Positions 1 through 9,592 of a stretch of 64,000 nt of DNA are shown one piece after another (position 1 is the first letter of the stretch; each line of letters opens with the position of its first letter). The notes under the pieces are model-generated. The model saw only the letters and a list, made by a program, of their open reading frames with translations. It made no database searches and was not told the DNA's origin. The stretch is taken from assembly GCF_001431465.1 (NCBI RefSeq), contig NZ_LDJJ01000017.1, positions 141,646 to 205,645 on the forward strand, in the 5' to 3' direction. The stretch comes from Stenotrophomonas terrae. GTDB lineage: Bacteria; Pseudomonadota; Gammaproteobacteria; Xanthomonadales; Xanthomonadaceae. The translations under genes and the position numbers were made by a program.

Positions 1-467
1 GCGTGGCCGGTTTGCCCAGCGACCGCTTTGTGTTCGAAGGCTTCCTGCCGGCCAAGGGCGCGGCCCGGCGCGAGCGCCTGAACAAACTGGCGGGCGAAAC
101 CGGCACCCTGGTGTTCTACGAATCCTCGCACCGCATTGCCGAGTCGCTGGCCGACATGGCCGGCGCATTTGGCGGTGACCGGCCGGCGGTGGTGGCGCGT
201 GAACTGACCAAGCTGTTCGAGACCGTGCTTGATGGCAATCTGGACCAGCTGCTGGCCAAGGTGCTGGCCGACGACAACCAGCGCAAGGGCGAGTTTGTGG
301 TGATGGTGCAGGGTGCGGGTGACGACGAAGAAGCCAAGATTGCCGAAGGGCGGCGCCTGTACGCCAAATTGAACGAGCACCTGCCGCCTTCCACCGCTGC
401 CAAACTGGCGGCTGAACTGAGCGGTGCGCCGCGCAAGGCTTTGTATGGACAGGGCAGCAACGACTGA
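1..467 (+). CDS. rsmI: RsmI, 16S rRNA C1402 2'-O-methyltransferase (3' part)
   Basis: The window opens inside this gene; 155 codons remain (frame starts at base 3) of a protein that is usually about 280 residues. RsmI methylates the ribose of C1402 in 16S rRNA with S-adenosylmethionine. The visible part has the FYESSHR segment and the following helical region typical of the C-terminal half of this tetrapyrrole-methylase-fold family. The N-terminal SAM-binding half lies outside the window. The stop at 465-467 overlaps or abuts the next ORF. Confidence 0.93.
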   Translation, partial: VAGLPSDRFVFEGFLPAKGAARRERLNKLAGETGTLVFYESSHRIAESLADMAGAFGGDRPAVVARELTKLFETVLDGNLDQLLAKVLADDNQRKGEFVVMVQGAGDDEEAKIAEGRRLYAKLNEHLPPSTAAKLAAELSGAPRKALYGQGSND

Positions 468-1209
468 GGCGATGTGGGCGGCGGCCGATGCCGCCAGCCT
501 GCGCGCGCAGCTGGACCTGCGCGAGCAACCGCTGGCCGGTGGCTCCGGCGCCGAGATCAAGACTCAGCGCGAGCGCTGGATGATGGTGCGCTGGTTGACC
601 GTCTGGGCCTCGCAGCTGGAGTACCCATTGCGGGTGAGCAAGCGCGAGAGCCCGGATTTCATGGTCGACACAGGCAGCGGCCGGATCGGACTGGAATGCA
701 TGGAAGTGGTGCCGGAGGCCTTCAAGCAGTTGCAGGCCAAGTTGAACGGCGTCAATTCCGGCTGGGTGCGGCCGGTGCCGGACCCGCGCGGTGGGGAGGC
801 GCGCAACGAGTGGGACAGTCCGCTGCTGCGGCAGCTGCTGGCGGATACCTATGAAGGCAGCCCCTGGGCCGGCGACGAGCCGGAACGATTGTGGGTGGAG
901 GTGATGCGCTGGGCGGTGGAGAAAAAACGCCAGGTGCTGCATAAGCCGGCCTTTGCCCGCCAGCCACGCAATGTGTTGTTGCTGTACGACAACTGGCCGT
1001 TGCCGGCGGTGGCGTTTGTCGAGGAGGCGGACCCGGCCGTGCTGCGCAGTTGGGCGTTGGCTGCGCTGCAGGAGCTGTCGCGGCAATTGCGCGACAGCGA
1101 TGCGCATGCGGACTTCCAGCAGATCGACATCCTGCATGACGGCTGGTTGCTGTCGTTCACCGATGCAGGGGTGCAACCCTTGCGTTACCGGATGCCTGCG
1201 GCTGAATGA
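445..1209 (+). CDS. Hypothetical protein with possible PD-(D/E)xK nuclease-like core
   Basis: About 254 residues, not recognised as a named family. A segment reading SPDFMVDT followed ten residues later by GLECMEV resembles the D...ExE/K core of restriction-endonuclease-like folds, but I cannot show the whole motif set, so nuclease function is only a suggestion. The rest is rich in Trp and charged residues with no membrane segment. The start is uncertain: ATG 445 overlaps the rsmI end, ATG 472 lies just after the rsmI stop, and GTG 424 is also in frame. It is followed directly by rnpB. High-GC third codon positions support a real gene. Confidence 0.7.
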   Translation: MDRAATTEAMWAAADAASLRAQLDLREQPLAGGSGAEIKTQRERWMMVRWLTVWASQLEYPLRVSKRESPDFMVDTGSGRIGLECMEVVPEAFKQLQAKLNGVNSGWVRPVPDPRGGEARNEWDSPLLRQLLADTYEGSPWAGDEPERLWVEVMRWAVEKKRQVLHKPAFARQPRNVLLLYDNWPLPAVAFVEEADPAVLRSWALAALQELSRQLRDSDAHADFQQIDILHDGWLLSFTDAGVQPLRYRMPAAE

Positions 1210-1251
1210 AATGTTCGGCCAGTGGCGGGCTGGACGTGCGACAATACGCGC

Positions 1252-1605
1252 GGCGGAGTCGGCCAGACAGTCGCGTCATTCCTTCGGGAATGCCGAGGAA
1301 AGTCCGGGCTCCACAGGGCAAGGTGCCAGGTAACGCCTGGGCGGCGCAAGCCGACGGAAAGTGCAACAGAAAGATACCGCCGAACGGCCTTCGGGCGCGT
1401 GGTAAGGGTGAAATGGTGCGGTAAGAGCGCACCGCGAGTCTGGCAACAGACCGGTACGGCAAACCCCACCTGGAGCAAGACCAAATAGGGACCTAATGGC
1501 GTGGCCCGCGTCGGGTCCGGGTAGGTTGCTTGAGCGTTACGGTGACGTAGCGCCTAGAGGAATGACTGTCCACGACAAAACCCGGCTTATCGGCCGGCTC
1601 CGCCG
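1252..1605 (+). ncRNA. rnpB: RNase P RNA (bacterial class A)
   Basis: Catalytic RNA of ribonuclease P, which removes 5' leaders from pre-tRNAs. The conserved GAGGAAAGTCCGGGCTCC block lies near 1295-1312, and AGGGTGAAATGGTGCGGTAAGAG and later conserved elements follow in order. The 5' CGGAGTCGGCC (1254-1264) pairs with 3' GGCCGGCTCCG (1592-1602), closing the P1 helix and fixing the ends to within a few bases. A GACAAT -10 element at 1240-1245 would give a start near 1252; no clear -35 is seen. The length near 350 nt fits class A. Confidence 0.95.
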
Positions 1606-1704
1606 CTTTCATCGCCTGGCGGGCGATGAAAGCCCCAAAATTTTGCGCAGCAAAACTTTGGGCCCCGGGCCTCTGCCCTCCAATTCCCCGCGCCTGTCGG
1701 TGCG

Positions 1705-1723
1705 CCCCCTTTACTAAAGGGGG
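1705..1723. terminator. Stem-loop downstream of rnpB
   Basis: CCCCCTTT and AAAGGGGG form an 8-bp stem with loop ACT. There is no U-tract after it, so it is a weak candidate terminator or 3' processing stop for rnpB readthrough. Confidence 0.35.
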
Positions 1724-1779
1724 CTGTTGCTCTTCGGATTTATTGCTTGGCTCGCTGCGCATCGTGGCTGGGAGAAGTG

Positions 1780-1980
1780 CGGCTGTGGCTTTTGCTGCGC
1801 TTTGGCTGTGGCTCTGGCTTTGGCTATGGCTCCTGCCTTGCTGTTCTCTTTCCCTTCGCCCGTTTGCGGGGGAAGGTGCCCGAAGGGCGGATGGGGGGAG
1901 CTTTTGATCTTGTTTTGGTTTTGACTTGGGCTTTGACTTTGACTTTGGCTGTGGGCTAAAGCCAAAGCCAAAGCCAAATC
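1780..1980. repeat. TTTGGC/GGCTNT hexanucleotide low-complexity tract
   Basis: Two imperfect runs of GGCTTT/GGCTGT/GACTTT hexamers (about 1780-1835 and 1913-1950), the second ending in an inverted run of GCCAAA units. CTTTGGCT at 1943-1950 can pair with AGCCAAAG at 1960-1967. A similar CCTTGG run closes the window at about 63978-64000, so this is a recurrent genomic repeat type. Confidence 0.75.
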
Positions 1981-2031
1981 AAACGCACCCCTGCCCAGCC
2001 CTCCCCTTGGCCTTCGGCCAAAGGGAGGGGG

Positions 2032-2820
2032 TCAGGAGTCAGCGCCTTCTTTTCCAGTCTCCACTCCAATCTCCACGCGCGTCTCACCCAGAAACACACC
2101 CTCAGGCCCGAAACGGCGTTCGTGGATGAAGCCGCCGCCGTCCTGGCTGATCGCCACGATGGTGCTGGCGCGGGTGCCGTAGTCGGTGCCGCGTATGAAC
2201 GCGCTCGACAACCGTCGTTCCAACTCCAGCGGAACGCCGGTAGCAGGTAACGCTGCATCCGCGGCCTGCTGCTCATCAGCCAGTGCCGTCCAAAGTGGCT
2301 CAAGGCCGTCATTACCGGCGGCCAGCCAATCCTCAAGCACGCCCATCAAACGGCGGGTCTTGGGCCAGGGGGCGTCCAGGGCGCCGTTGGACATGCCATG
2401 CACGCCTGGCATCAGGTCGCGCCGGGCCTGCGGGTGGTTGCCCAGGTAGCTGCAGCTCTGCGCGTCAGCTACCAACAGATTGAACGGTGCAAATGCCGAC
2501 GCTCTGCTGGCCAGGTGGTCGGCATAGTCCGTGGCGGACTGTCGGCCAGCCAGGTAGCCGGCGATCAGTTCGCCCCGCGAGGGTCCGCCTGTTGCTGCCG
2601 TTGGATCCCGCACATTGGTCACCACCGCGGCCTGGCCGCGCAGATTCACTCCCATCCAGCTGCCGCCCGAACGCAGGTCGCGGCCGGCGATCAGCTGATC
2701 CTGGGGCGCCGGCCAGCGCGCCAGCGCTGCGGTGGGGCGGGCGTGGAATTCGTCACGATTGCCCGCCATGAGCAGGCGCCAATGCGGGTGGGCTTTCCAG
2801 GCGATGGCGACCAGACACAT
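2032..2820 (-). CDS. NRDE family protein (TANGO2-like)
   Basis: 262 residues beginning MCLVAIAW, the invariant N-terminal Cys of the NRDE/DUF833 family, followed by the defining AGNRDEF motif at about residues 19-25. Human TANGO2 belongs to this family; bacterial members are uncharacterised, with proposed roles in lipid or heme trafficking. The N-terminal Cys-Asn nucleophile-like arrangement resembles Ntn hydrolases. I chose the ATG at 2820 because it puts Cys at position 2; an in-frame upstream start adds 12 residues unlike the family. It is transcribed divergently from the mra promoter. Confidence 0.88.
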   Translation of the reverse strand: MCLVAIAWKAHPHWRLLMAGNRDEFHARPTAALARWPAPQDQLIAGRDLRSGGSWMGVNLRGQAAVVTNVRDPTAATGGPSRGELIAGYLAGRQSATDYADHLASRASAFAPFNLLVADAQSCSYLGNHPQARRDLMPGVHGMSNGALDAPWPKTRRLMGVLEDWLAAGNDGLEPLWTALADEQQAADAALPATGVPLELERRLSSAFIRGTDYGTRASTIVAISQDGGGFIHERRFGPEGVFLGETRVEIGVETGKEGADS

Positions 2821-3034
2821 GCAGCAAGTGTGCCGTTTTGCGCGCCCGCCAGCCATCAGTGTCTGAATGGCGGCTGGGTTGAGGCCCCGTTTTCACGCGG
2901 CCTCTACACCACTGAATTTCATACAAATCTCAAAATTTGAGACGAAACAGTAACTTGTGGATAAACCTTGAACAACTCTCTAAACATTGGTGCAAACCAT
3001 TGATGCGACAGGCGATTTTGTGCGCTGAAAGTTG

Positions 3035-3062
3035 TTGACAACCCTAAGCTCGCTGCTAAGGT
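3035..3062 (+). promoter_or_regulatory. Pmra promoter of the dcw cluster
   Basis: A perfect -35 TTGACA lies at 3035-3040 and a TAAGGT -10-like hexamer at 3057-3062 after a 16-bp spacer. It sits 86 bp upstream of the mraZ start and directly before the MraZ-box repeats, the expected position of the main promoter for the division/cell-wall operon. Confidence 0.65.
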
Positions 3063-3110
3063 GGGCATCAGAGGGAAAACCGGGTTTTTTGTGGTTTTTC
3101 GTGGTTCAAT
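3061..3110 (+). promoter_or_regulatory. MraZ box: five 10-bp direct repeats
   Basis: Five successive decamers begin GTGGG, GAGGG, CGGGT, GTGGT and GTGGT (starts at 3061, 3071, 3081, 3091, 3101), each followed by five variable bases. MraZ is known to bind GTG/TGGG-type repeats with exactly 10-bp spacing upstream of its own operon. The array starts at the -10 element and runs into the leader, so bound MraZ would block RNA polymerase: autorepression of the whole dcw operon. Confidence 0.8.
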
Positions 3111-3147
3111 GACTTCCCAAGCAAAACGGACGACGGGTGCCATAGGC

Positions 3148-3594
3148 GTGTTCCAGGGTGAGACTGCCATCACGGTTGACGACAAGGGACGCATGGCGGT
3201 GCCAACCGCCTACCGCGACCTTGTTGCGCGTGCGAGTGGCAACCGCCTGGTGCTGACCTACAACCCCTTCGAAGCCGGTTGCCTGTGGTTGTATTCAGAG
3301 CAGGAGTGGGAGCGGGTGCGGGACGACGTAATGGCAAAGCCCAATACCCAGCGCGTAGTGCGCACCCTGCAGCAGAAGCTTGTCGGCTCGGCCGCCCATC
3401 TGGAACTGGATGGCAATGGCCGTATCAGCCTGCCGTCCAGTCACCGCAGTGCGGTGGGCATCGAGAAGAAAGCAGTGCTGATGGGCATGGGTGAAAAGTT
3501 TGAATTGTGGAGCGAGCAAGCGCATCGCGCACTGATCCAGCAGACGTTGTCTGACGAGGATCTGGGCGATGGGCTTCTCGATCTGAAGTTGTGA
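3148..3594 (+). CDS. mraZ: MraZ, transcriptional regulator of the dcw operon
   Basis: 148 residues from a GTG start, beginning [16 protein letters not shown], which aligns with the usual start of the family. It has two AbrB/MraZ-fold halves, each with a DxKGR/DGNGR-type motif (about residues 11-15 and 91-95). MraZ forms a ring-shaped multimer that binds 10-bp-spaced repeats and represses its own cluster; five such repeats lie just upstream. In-frame ATG 3109 would add 13 residues lacking in the family, so GTG 3148 is preferred. The stop overlaps the rsmH start (GTGA). Confidence 0.95.
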   Translation: MFQGETAITVDDKGRMAVPTAYRDLVARASGNRLVLTYNPFEAGCLWLYSEQEWERVRDDVMAKPNTQRVVRTLQQKLVGSAAHLELDGNGRISLPSSHRSAVGIEKKAVLMGMGEKFELWSEQAHRALIQQTLSDEDLGDGLLDLKL

Positions 3595-4577
3595 GCCGGG
3601 GTGCCCGGGTGCGCGGTGAAGCGCAGGCCGGTCACCCAACGGTGTCGCAGCCGCCGGCGGCTCACCTGCCGGTGCTGTACGCCCAGGTCCTTGACGGCCT
3701 GAGGGTGATCGAAAACGGTACTTATCTGGATGGCACGTTCGGTCGTGGCGGTCACGCTGGCGGCGTGCTGCGTCAGCTTGGCCCGGATGGGCGCCTGCTG
3801 GTCATGGACAAGGACCCCGAAGCCATTGCCGTGGCCGAGCGCGACTTCGCGCCGGACGGCCGTGTGGCCATCTATCGCGGCAGCTTTGCCGATCTGCTGG
3901 ACTGGAGCGAAACCGCTGCCGGTCTGGATGGCGTGTTGTTCGACCTGGGCGTGTCTTCGCCCCAGCTCGACGTGGCCGAGCGTGGTTTCAGCTTCGGCAA
4001 GGACGGCCCGCTGGACATGCGCATGGACCCGGACTCGGGCGAGAGCGCCGCACAGTGGTTGAACCGTGCAGACGACCGCGAGATCGCCGACGTGCTGTTC
4101 ACCTATGGCGACGAGCGCCAGAGCCGCCGTATCGCCCGCGCCATCGTGGCCCGCCGCGACAGCCAGCCATTCACGCGTACCGCTGATCTGGCCGAGTTGA
4201 TCGCCTCGGTGATGCCGCGTGGCAAGGACAAGATCCATCCGGCCACGCGCAGCTTCCAGGCCATCCGCATCCATATCAACCGCGAACTGGCCGACCTTGA
4301 AGCCGGCCTGGATGCGGCGATGGCGCGGCTCAAGCCCGGTGGCCGCTTGGCGGTGATCAGCTTCCATTCGTTGGAAGACCGCATCGTCAAGCAGTTCATG
4401 AACCGCCATGCCAAGGCGCCGCCGACCAATCGTCGTCTGCCGGAACTGCAGGCCTTCGTGCCGACGCTGGATCTGATCGGCGGTGCCATCAAGGCCGATG
4501 ACGACGAGCTGGCGATGAACCCGCGCTCGCGCAGTGCGGTGCTGCGGGTTGCACAGAAGCGCGAGGTGGCCGGATGA
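3591..4577 (+). CDS. rsmH: RsmH (MraW), 16S rRNA C1402 N4-methyltransferase
   Basis: 328 residues. It methylates N4 of C1402 in 16S rRNA, the same nucleotide whose ribose is methylated by RsmI, whose gene is 3 kb upstream. The SAM-binding GTFGRGGH motif is at residues 48-55, with [10 protein letters not shown] further on and the ISFHSLEDR motif in the C-terminal half. The GTG start overlaps the mraZ stop; about 20 N-terminal residues before HLPVLY are not conserved, so a later start is possible. The stop overlaps ftsL (ATGA). Confidence 0.96.
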   Translation: MSRGARVRGEAQAGHPTVSQPPAAHLPVLYAQVLDGLRVIENGTYLDGTFGRGGHAGGVLRQLGPDGRLLVMDKDPEAIAVAERDFAPDGRVAIYRGSFADLLDWSETAAGLDGVLFDLGVSSPQLDVAERGFSFGKDGPLDMRMDPDSGESAAQWLNRADDREIADVLFTYGDERQSRRIARAIVARRDSQPFTRTADLAELIASVMPRGKDKIHPATRSFQAIRIHINRELADLEAGLDAAMARLKPGGRLAVISFHSLEDRIVKQFMNRHAKAPPTNRRLPELQAFVPTLDLIGGAIKADDDELAMNPRSRSAVLRVAQKREVAG

Positions 4578-4837
4578 GCCGCCTGCTGTTGATCGTCCTG
4601 CTGGCCTGCACGATTGCCTCGGCCATCGGCGTGGTGTTCATGCGCCACCGCCACCGCCAGTTGTTTGTCGAGCTGTCCAAGCTTGAGCATGCACGCGACG
4701 AGATCAACATCGAGTTTGGCCGCCTGCAGCTTGAGCAGGCGACCCTGGCCCAGGCCACGCGCGTGGACCAGGAAGCCCGTGGCCGGCTAGGCATGAAGTT
4801 CCCCGAAGCGACTGACATCGTGGTGATCCGGCCATGA
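4574..4837 (+). CDS. ftsL: FtsL, cell-division membrane protein
   Basis: 87 residues: a single transmembrane helix at about residues 3-20, then a periplasmic coiled coil ([20 protein letters not shown] region). FtsL forms the FtsQLB complex with FtsQ and FtsB and activates FtsWI at the septum. Size, topology and position between rsmH and ftsI are diagnostic although sequence conservation in the family is low. ATGA overlaps join it to both neighbours. Confidence 0.93.
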   Translation: MSRLLLIVLLACTIASAIGVVFMRHRHRQLFVELSKLEHARDEINIEFGRLQLEQATLAQATRVDQEARGRLGMKFPEATDIVVIRP

Positions 4838-6726
4838 GCAAGCCCGGACGCAACCGCACCCGCACGCAGTTCAATCTGCGTAACCGCATGCTGATGGTTG
4901 GCGTGGGGCTGGGTCTGTGTGCGTTCACCCTGGTCGGGCGCGCGGCGTACGTGCAGCTGATCAACAACGATTTCTACCAGCGCGAAGGCGAAGCCCGCTT
5001 CCTGCGCGATGTGCCCATCCCGACCTCGCGCGGCATGATCACCGACCGCAATGGCGAGCCGGTGGCGGTGTCCACGCCGGTCGCGTCAATCTGGGTCAAC
5101 CCGCAGGAGCTGCTGCGTGCACCGGAGCGTATCCCGGAGCTGGCGCGCGCGCTGTCGCTGCCGGTGGACGAGCTGACTACCAAGTTGACCCAGAAGGCCG
5201 ACAAGGAATTCATGTACCTGCGCCGCCGGATCAATCCGGATGTGGCCGAGCAGGTGGTGGACCTGAAGATTCCCGGCGTGTTCTCGCAGCGCGAGTTCCG
5301 TCGCTATTACCCGCAGGGTGAGGCGATGGCGCACGTGCTGGGCTTCACCAATATCGACGACCTCGGCCAGGAAGGGCTGGAGCTGGCCTTCGACGATTGG
5401 CTGCGCGGCAAGCCCGGCGCCAAGAAGGTCATCCGCGACCGCAAGGGCGCCATCGTCGAGAGCATCGACCTGGTGCGTCCTGCCGAGCCGGGCAAGGACC
5501 TCACGCTGAGCATCGACCGCCGCATCCAGTTCCTGGCGATGCGCGAGCTGCGCAATGCGGTCACCACCAACAAAGCTGCCGGCGGTTCCATCGTGATCAT
5601 GGATGTGGCCACCGGCGAAGTGATGGCCATGGCCAACCTGCCGACCTACAACCCGAATTCGGTCAGCGGTGCCACCCCGGATACCCGTCGCAACCGTGCG
5701 GTCACCGATCTGGTCGAGCCCGGCTCGACGATGAAGCCGCTGACGATTGCCACCGCGCTGCAGAACCACGTGGTTACCCCGGATACGGTCATCGATACCA
5801 ACCCGGGTTACATGTCGCTCGGCCGCTACACCATCCGCGACGTACCGCGTAACAACGGCGTGCTCAATGTTACCGGCGTGATCACCCGCAGTTCGAACAT
5901 CGGCGCAGCCAAGATCGTGGCGCGCATTCCCGACCAGACTTTCTACGACTCGGTGCGTGGCTTTGGCTACGGCGTGGCCCCGCACAGCGGCTTCCCCGGC
6001 GAATCGGCCGGCGTGGTTGCGCGTCCGGGCAGCCCGAGCTGGTACGGCACCACCAAGACCACCATGTCCTACGGCTACGGCTTGTCAGTGACGCCGCTGC
6101 AGATCGCGCAGGCGTACTCGGCGCTGGGCAATGGCGGCCAGGTCATCCAGCCAACCTTCATCAAGGGCCAGCGCAATGAAGCGCGTCAGGTCGTTGATCC
6201 GGAAGTGGCGCGCGAAGTGGTGCGGATGATGGAAACCGTGGTCACCAACGGTGGCGCCAAACAGGCGGCGATCCTGGGTTACCACGTGGCCGGCAAGACC
6301 GGTACCGCCCGCAAGAACGGCCCCAATGGTTACGAGCGCGGCCACTACAACCTGCTGTTCGCCGGCCTGGTGCCGGCCACCGCACCGCGCTATGCGGCGG
6401 TGATCGTGGTCAACGATCCGCAGGGCTCGCTGCAGTACGGCGGCCTGGTGTCTGCGCCGGTGTTCCACCACGTGATGGAAGGCACGCTGCGCCTGATGGA
6501 CGTGCCGCCGGACGACATCCAGTCCTGGTTGGCCGCGCAGGCTGCAGGCAAGGTGGGTGGCAAGCCGGGCAGCAACCTGGCGCCTCTGCCGATTCCGCAG
6601 GACCCGGACGAGGCCCCCAATGCCGCGGCCGAATTTGATGCCGCACTGCCGACGGCGATCGCCCCAATACCGGCTGCCCCAACACCGGCTGCCCAGACGC
6701 CTGCCGCCACGGGGGTGCGCCAGTGA
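4834..6726 (+). CDS. ftsI: FtsI (PBP3), septal peptidoglycan transpeptidase
   Basis: 630 residues. N-terminal transmembrane helix at about 20-40, dimerisation/pedestal domain, then the penicillin-binding transpeptidase domain with STMK (nucleophile Ser298, Lys301), SSN at 353-355 and KTG at 488-490. It crosslinks septal peptidoglycan with FtsW and is a beta-lactam target. The last 40 residues are an Ala/Pro-rich tail (repeated [12 protein letters not shown]), longer than in E. coli PBP3. ATGA and GTGA overlaps join it to ftsL and murE. Confidence 0.97.
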   Translation: MSKPGRNRTRTQFNLRNRMLMVGVGLGLCAFTLVGRAAYVQLINNDFYQREGEARFLRDVPIPTSRGMITDRNGEPVAVSTPVASIWVNPQELLRAPERIPELARALSLPVDELTTKLTQKADKEFMYLRRRINPDVAEQVVDLKIPGVFSQREFRRYYPQGEAMAHVLGFTNIDDLGQEGLELAFDDWLRGKPGAKKVIRDRKGAIVESIDLVRPAEPGKDLTLSIDRRIQFLAMRELRNAVTTNKAAGGSIVIMDVATGEVMAMANLPTYNPNSVSGATPDTRRNRAVTDLVEPGSTMKPLTIATALQNHVVTPDTVIDTNPGYMSLGRYTIRDVPRNNGVLNVTGVITRSSNIGAAKIVARIPDQTFYDSVRGFGYGVAPHSGFPGESAGVVARPGSPSWYGTTKTTMSYGYGLSVTPLQIAQAYSALGNGGQVIQPTFIKGQRNEARQVVDPEVAREVVRMMETVVTNGGAKQAAILGYHVAGKTGTARKNGPNGYERGHYNLLFAGLVPATAPRYAAVIVVNDPQGSLQYGGLVSAPVFHHVMEGTLRLMDVPPDDIQSWLAAQAAGKVGGKPGSNLAPLPIPQDPDEAPNAAAEFDAALPTAIAPIPAAPTPAAQTPAATGVRQ

Positions 6727-8213
6727 GCCACACAATGAAGTTGTCACAGCTGCTGCCTGATCTGGCCCTGTCGCAGGACCCGCAGATCAGCGGCCTGGTA
6801 TTGGACTCACGGCATGTCCGCGCCGGTGATGCGTTTGTCGCAATCGCCGGTTTTGGCGCGCATGGCCTGGGCTTCGTCGAGCAGGCCAAGGCCGCCGGCG
6901 CGGCCGCGATCCTGTTTGATCCGCCGGCACCGGCGGAGCTGCCGGCACCGGCCGACGCCATCGCCGTGCCCGGCCTGCGCACGCGCATGGGCGCGATGGC
7001 CGACCAGTTCCACGGCCAGCCGTCGCGGGCGATGACCATGGTTGGCGTCACCGGCACCAACGGCAAGACCTCGACCGTGCAGCTGCTCGGCCAGGCCTGG
7101 CAGTTGCTGGGCAAGGTCAGTGGCTCGATCGGCACGCTGGGCGTTGGCCTGTACGGCGCGGTGGTGCCGACCGGCTTCACCACGCCGTTGGTACTGCAGA
7201 TGCACGAGGTGCTGGCACAGCTGCGCGATGCCGGCGCCAAGGCCGTGGCGATGGAAGTCAGCTCGCATGCCTTGGATCAGGGCCGCGTCGATGCCGTGCA
7301 TTACGACGTGGCGGTGTTCACCAATCTCACCCGTGATCATCTGGATTATCACGGTGACATGGAGGCCTACGGCGCTGCCAAGGCCAAGCTGTTCCACCGC
7401 CCGGGCCTGAAGGCGGCGGCAATCAATCTGGACGATGCGTTCGGCCGCGAGCTGATCACCACGCTGGCTGCCGGCGTGCAGGCCATTGGCCTGAGCTCGA
7501 CTGGCCAGGCCGGTGCCAGCATCCGCGCCGACAAGCTGGTGCTGGACGGGCAGGGCCTGGGCTTTGAGCTGGTCATCGCTGACGAGCGCCACGCGCTGCG
7601 CTCGCCGCTGCTGGGCCGCTTCAACGTCGACAACCTGCTGGCCGTGGCCGGTGCGCTGCATGGCCTGGGCGAGTCCTGCGCCAACATCGCCAAGGTGCTG
7701 GGCCAGCTGCAGCCGATCCGTGGACGCATGAACCGCCTCGGCGGCCATGGCGAACCCACCGTGGTGATCGACTACGCCCACACCCCCGACGCGCTGGAAC
7801 AGGCGCTGCGCAGCCTGCACGGTCACCTTGATGGCCGCCTGCTGTGCGTGTTCGGTTGCGGTGGTGAGCGGGATACCGGCAAACGCCCGCAGATGGCGGC
7901 CATTGCCGAAGAATTGGCCGACGTGGTGTTCGTCACTGACGACAATCCACGCGGCGAGAATGGCGACGTGATCGTAGCCGACATCATGGCTGGCTTCGTG
8001 ACGCCTGCGCAGGTGAACGTGGTGCGTGATCGCGCCCGCGCCATCGCTGCCGCGGTCGCACAGGCAGGGGCCGGCGACATCGTGTTGATCGCCGGCAAGG
8101 GCCATGAGCCCTACCAGGAGATTGCAGGTATCAAACATCCCTTCGATGACACCGATGTGGCATCGCGCGCGCTGCAGGCGCGCCGGTCCATGAACGCGGA
8201 GGTGCGCCAGTGA
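6723..8213 (+). CDS. murE: MurE, UDP-MurNAc-tripeptide ligase (meso-DAP adding)
   Basis: 496 residues. A cytoplasmic Mur ligase that adds the third residue to UDP-MurNAc-L-Ala-D-Glu using ATP. ATP-binding GTNGKTS is at residues 111-117, and the DNPR motif (407-410), typical of meso-diaminopimelate-specific MurE, is present. The GTG start overlaps the ftsI stop; an alternative ATG lies at 6735. The stop overlaps murF (GTGA). Confidence 0.97.
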   Translation: MSHTMKLSQLLPDLALSQDPQISGLVLDSRHVRAGDAFVAIAGFGAHGLGFVEQAKAAGAAAILFDPPAPAELPAPADAIAVPGLRTRMGAMADQFHGQPSRAMTMVGVTGTNGKTSTVQLLGQAWQLLGKVSGSIGTLGVGLYGAVVPTGFTTPLVLQMHEVLAQLRDAGAKAVAMEVSSHALDQGRVDAVHYDVAVFTNLTRDHLDYHGDMEAYGAAKAKLFHRPGLKAAAINLDDAFGRELITTLAAGVQAIGLSSTGQAGASIRADKLVLDGQGLGFELVIADERHALRSPLLGRFNVDNLLAVAGALHGLGESCANIAKVLGQLQPIRGRMNRLGGHGEPTVVIDYAHTPDALEQALRSLHGHLDGRLLCVFGCGGERDTGKRPQMAAIAEELADVVFVTDDNPRGENGDVIVADIMAGFVTPAQVNVVRDRARAIAAAVAQAGAGDIVLIAGKGHEPYQEIAGIKHPFDDTDVASRALQARRSMNAEVRQ

Positions 8214-9592
8214 AGCGCGCGCCCCTGTCGCTGATCGCCCATTGGGCCGGTGCCGAGATCCACGGCGACGACGTCAGCATCGACGCAGTCAGCAATGACA
8301 GCCGCAGCTTGAGCGCCGGCAGCCTGTACGTCGCCCTGCGCGGTGAGCGCTTCGACGGCCATGACTTTGCCGCCAATGCGGTCGAGCAGGGCGCCAGCGC
8401 CTTGCTGGTCGAGCGCCTGTTGCCGTTGGAAGTGCCGCAGATCGTGGTTGCCAACACCGAGCTGGCGTTGGCAAAGATTGCCGCAGCGATGCAGCAGCAG
8501 CGCGCCACCCGCGTGTTCGCCATCACCGGCAGCAACGGCAAGACCAGCGTGAAAAATCTGCTGTTGGCCGTCATGCAACACGCCGCTGCGGTGCTGGGTC
8601 AGCATGTTTACGCAACGCCGGGTAACCGCAACAACGAAATCGGCCTGCCGCTGGCGGTGATCGATGCGCCGGAAGATGCCGATTTCGCCATCTACGAGAT
8701 GGGTACCGGCAAGCCGGGCGACATCGCCTACCTGACCGCCATCGCCGCGCCGGACGTGGCCATCGTCAACAATGTCGCGCCGGCACATCTGGAGCGCATG
8801 GGCAGCCTGCTGGAGATCGCCAACACCAAGGCGGCGGTCTATGACGACCTGCGCGATGGCGGCGTTGCGGTGATCAATGCCGACGATGCGTTCTCGCCGT
8901 ACTTCGCCGCGCGTGCGGGTGACCATCAGGTGATCCGCTTCGGCCTGGAAGTCAGCGCCGACGTCACCGCCACCGGCATCGTGCTGGACGAGGCTGGTTC
9001 ACGCTTCCAGCTGCGCACGCCGCAAGGCGATGCCGAGGTGGTGCTGCAGTTGCCGGGCCACCATAACGTACTCAACGCATTGGCTGCCGCCTCGATGGCA
9101 TTGGCCGCTGGTATTGCGCTGCCACTGGTGGTCGAAGGCCTGGCGCAGGCGCGCCCGGTCGCAGGCCGTCAGGTAGCCCACGTGCTGGACAACGGCGCGG
9201 TGTTGATTGACGACAGTTACAACGCCAACCCGGGTTCACTGGCGGCGGCGATCACCGCGCTGGCGGCGGGCAAGGGCGAGGGTTGGCTGGTGCTGGGCGA
9301 CATGCGCGAGCTGGGCCCGGACGCGCAGGCGCTGCATGCACAGGCTGGCCTGCGTGCGCGCGAAGCCGGGCTGAAGCGGCTGTATGCGCTGGGCCCGCTG
9401 AGTGCAGCGGCAGCAGCAGCCTTCGGCGATGGCGGGCGTCACTTCGACTCGCATGCCGTGCTGGCCGCCGCGTTGCAAACCGAACTTCATGCTGGCGTGC
9501 GTTGCCTGGTCAAGGGCTCGCGCGGCAGCGCCATGGACAAGATCGTGACCGCGCTGTTGGCGCGCGGCGAGGACACTACACATGTTGCTTGA
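8210..9592 (+). CDS. murF: MurF, UDP-MurNAc-tripeptide--D-Ala-D-Ala ligase
   Basis: 460 residues. It joins D-Ala-D-Ala to UDP-MurNAc-tripeptide, completing the pentapeptide. The P-loop GSNGKTS lies at residues 107-113; the Mur ligase central and C-terminal domains follow ([10 protein letters not shown]). Its D-Ala-D-Ala substrate must be made by a Ddl ligase encoded elsewhere, since no ddl gene is in this cluster. The GTG start overlaps murE; the last 11 bases overlap mraY. Confidence 0.97.
   Translation: MKRAPLSLIAHWAGAEIHGDDVSIDAVSNDSRSLSAGSLYVALRGERFDGHDFAANAVEQGASALLVERLLPLEVPQIVVANTELALAKIAAAMQQQRATRVFAITGSNGKTSVKNLLLAVMQHAAAVLGQHVYATPGNRNNEIGLPLAVIDAPEDADFAIYEMGTGKPGDIAYLTAIAAPDVAIVNNVAPAHLERMGSLLEIANTKAAVYDDLRDGGVAVINADDAFSPYFAARAGDHQVIRFGLEVSADVTATGIVLDEAGSRFQLRTPQGDAEVVLQLPGHHNVLNALAAASMALAAGIALPLVVEGLAQARPVAGRQVAHVLDNGAVLIDDSYNANPGSLAAAITALAAGKGEGWLVLGDMRELGPDAQALHAQAGLRAREAGLKRLYALGPLSAAAAAAFGDGGRHFDSHAVLAAALQTELHAGVRCLVKGSRGSAMDKIVTALLARGEDTTHVA

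Larger units (their letters stand above)
1606..2031. other. Intergenic spacer with hairpins and TTTGGC-type low complexity
   Basis: No gene is supported here. It holds an imperfect hairpin around 1632-1665 with AAAATTTTGC-like arms, a clean hairpin at 1705-1723 (CCCCCTTT, loop ACT, AAAGGGGG), GGCTNT hexamer-like runs at about 1780-1835 and 1913-1980, and a palindromic CCTCCCC/GGGAGGG element at about 2000-2033 next to the end of the NRDE gene. Short ORFs across it are repeat-encoded and not credible. Confidence 0.7.

Noticed and set aside
1714..1977. Minus-strand ORF encoding Ala/Ser/Gln/Lys dipeptide runs
   Set aside because: It is produced by the TTTGGC hexamer repeat; no ribosome-binding site and no protein-like composition.
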